NCBI RefSeq assembly: GCF_000298215.1
Contig: NZ_BAHD01000004.1
Span: forward strand, 140,417-204,416
DNA length: 64,000 bases
DNA from: Kineosphaera limosa NBRC 100340
Lineage (GTDB): Bacteria > Actinomycetota > Actinomycetes > Actinomycetales > Dermatophilaceae
Direction of reading: 5' to 3'
Part shown: one piece after another, positions 63,948 to 64,000 of the stretch
Layout: each line of letters starts with the position of its first letter
Position numbering within the stretch: position 1 is the first letter of the stretch
The notes under the pieces: generated by a model
What the model saw: only the letters and a program-made list of their open reading frames with translations
What the model was told of the DNA's origin: nothing
Databases searched by the model: none
Made by a program: the position numbers and the translations under genes

Positions 63948-64000
63948 GGTCGCCGCAGCGGCGGCTGCGCGTCGGCGTATCCGAACGCATCTGTCGGGGG

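Overview
The window is chromosomal DNA of a high-GC Gram-positive bacterium (Actinomycetota), most likely a Micrococcales member near Dermatophilaceae/Intrasporangiaceae. The taxon is an inference from gene content. Evidence includes very GC-rich codon use with many GTG starts, a HrdB/SigA-type sigma factor with a long Lys/Ala- and Asp/Glu-rich N-terminus, typically actinobacterial families (DUF1206, DUF3097, DUF4192, DUF480, PAC2, EcsC), and the block hrcA-dnaJ-rsmE ... phoH-ybeY-era. Many genes look leaderless: a TANNNT-like -10 box sits 5-7 nt before the start codon.

Layout. 1-11.9 kb: the end of a DUF445 gene, a degenerate acyl-CoA-synthetase-like gene, a five-gene peptide-uptake operon (lipoprotein, two permeases, a fused double ATPase, a P1/S58 self-cleaving peptidase), then SDR, YigZ and MetY. 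11.9-19.6 kb: an RNA/transcription stress island. It holds HelR, an RNA polymerase rescue ATPase preceded by a palindrome resembling the rifamycin-associated element, the Hen1 and Pnkp RNA-repair pair, and a RelE/Phd-type toxin-antitoxin pair. Three copies of a 110-bp dyad element built from six 9-bp modules at a 20-bp period are interspersed in this island and seen nowhere else in the window. 19.6-33 kb: CPBP-like membrane protein, DUF480-methyltransferase fusion, Fur/CatR-catalase operon, the giant helicase HrpA (with an in-frame tandem duplication and an RG-rich insert), PAC2, DUF1206, EcsC, DUF4192 and Usp.

33-45.2 kb: primary sigma factor, a lone PemK/MazF-like protein, an aminotransferase, lepA-trmB-hemW, a FucP-like transporter paired with a sugar-binding lipoprotein, and a LysR regulator divergent from a small protein. 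45.2-50.7 kb: NAD synthesis operon nadA-nadB-nadC under an NrtR-type repressor with a clear palindromic operator, plus DUF3097. 50.7-64 kb: HrcA-CIRCE heat-shock control with DnaJ and RsmE, a VapBC pair, a membrane protein, a Cys-cluster/pentapeptide protein, a secreted protein, phoH-ybeY-era, an orphan small protein, an FAD amine-oxidase-like protein and a photolyase preceded by a probable leaderless 20-codon upstream ORF.

How it fits together. The strongest theme is RNA damage: a mRNA interferase, the kinase/phosphatase/ligase and 2'-O-methylase that repair cut RNA, and an RNA polymerase recycling motor lie together and share the same repeat elements. Peptide import with an aminopeptidase, NAD synthesis with its NAD-sensing repressor, and catalase with its Fur sensor are the other self-contained regulatory units. 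No tRNA, rRNA, CRISPR array, insertion sequence or origin was seen.
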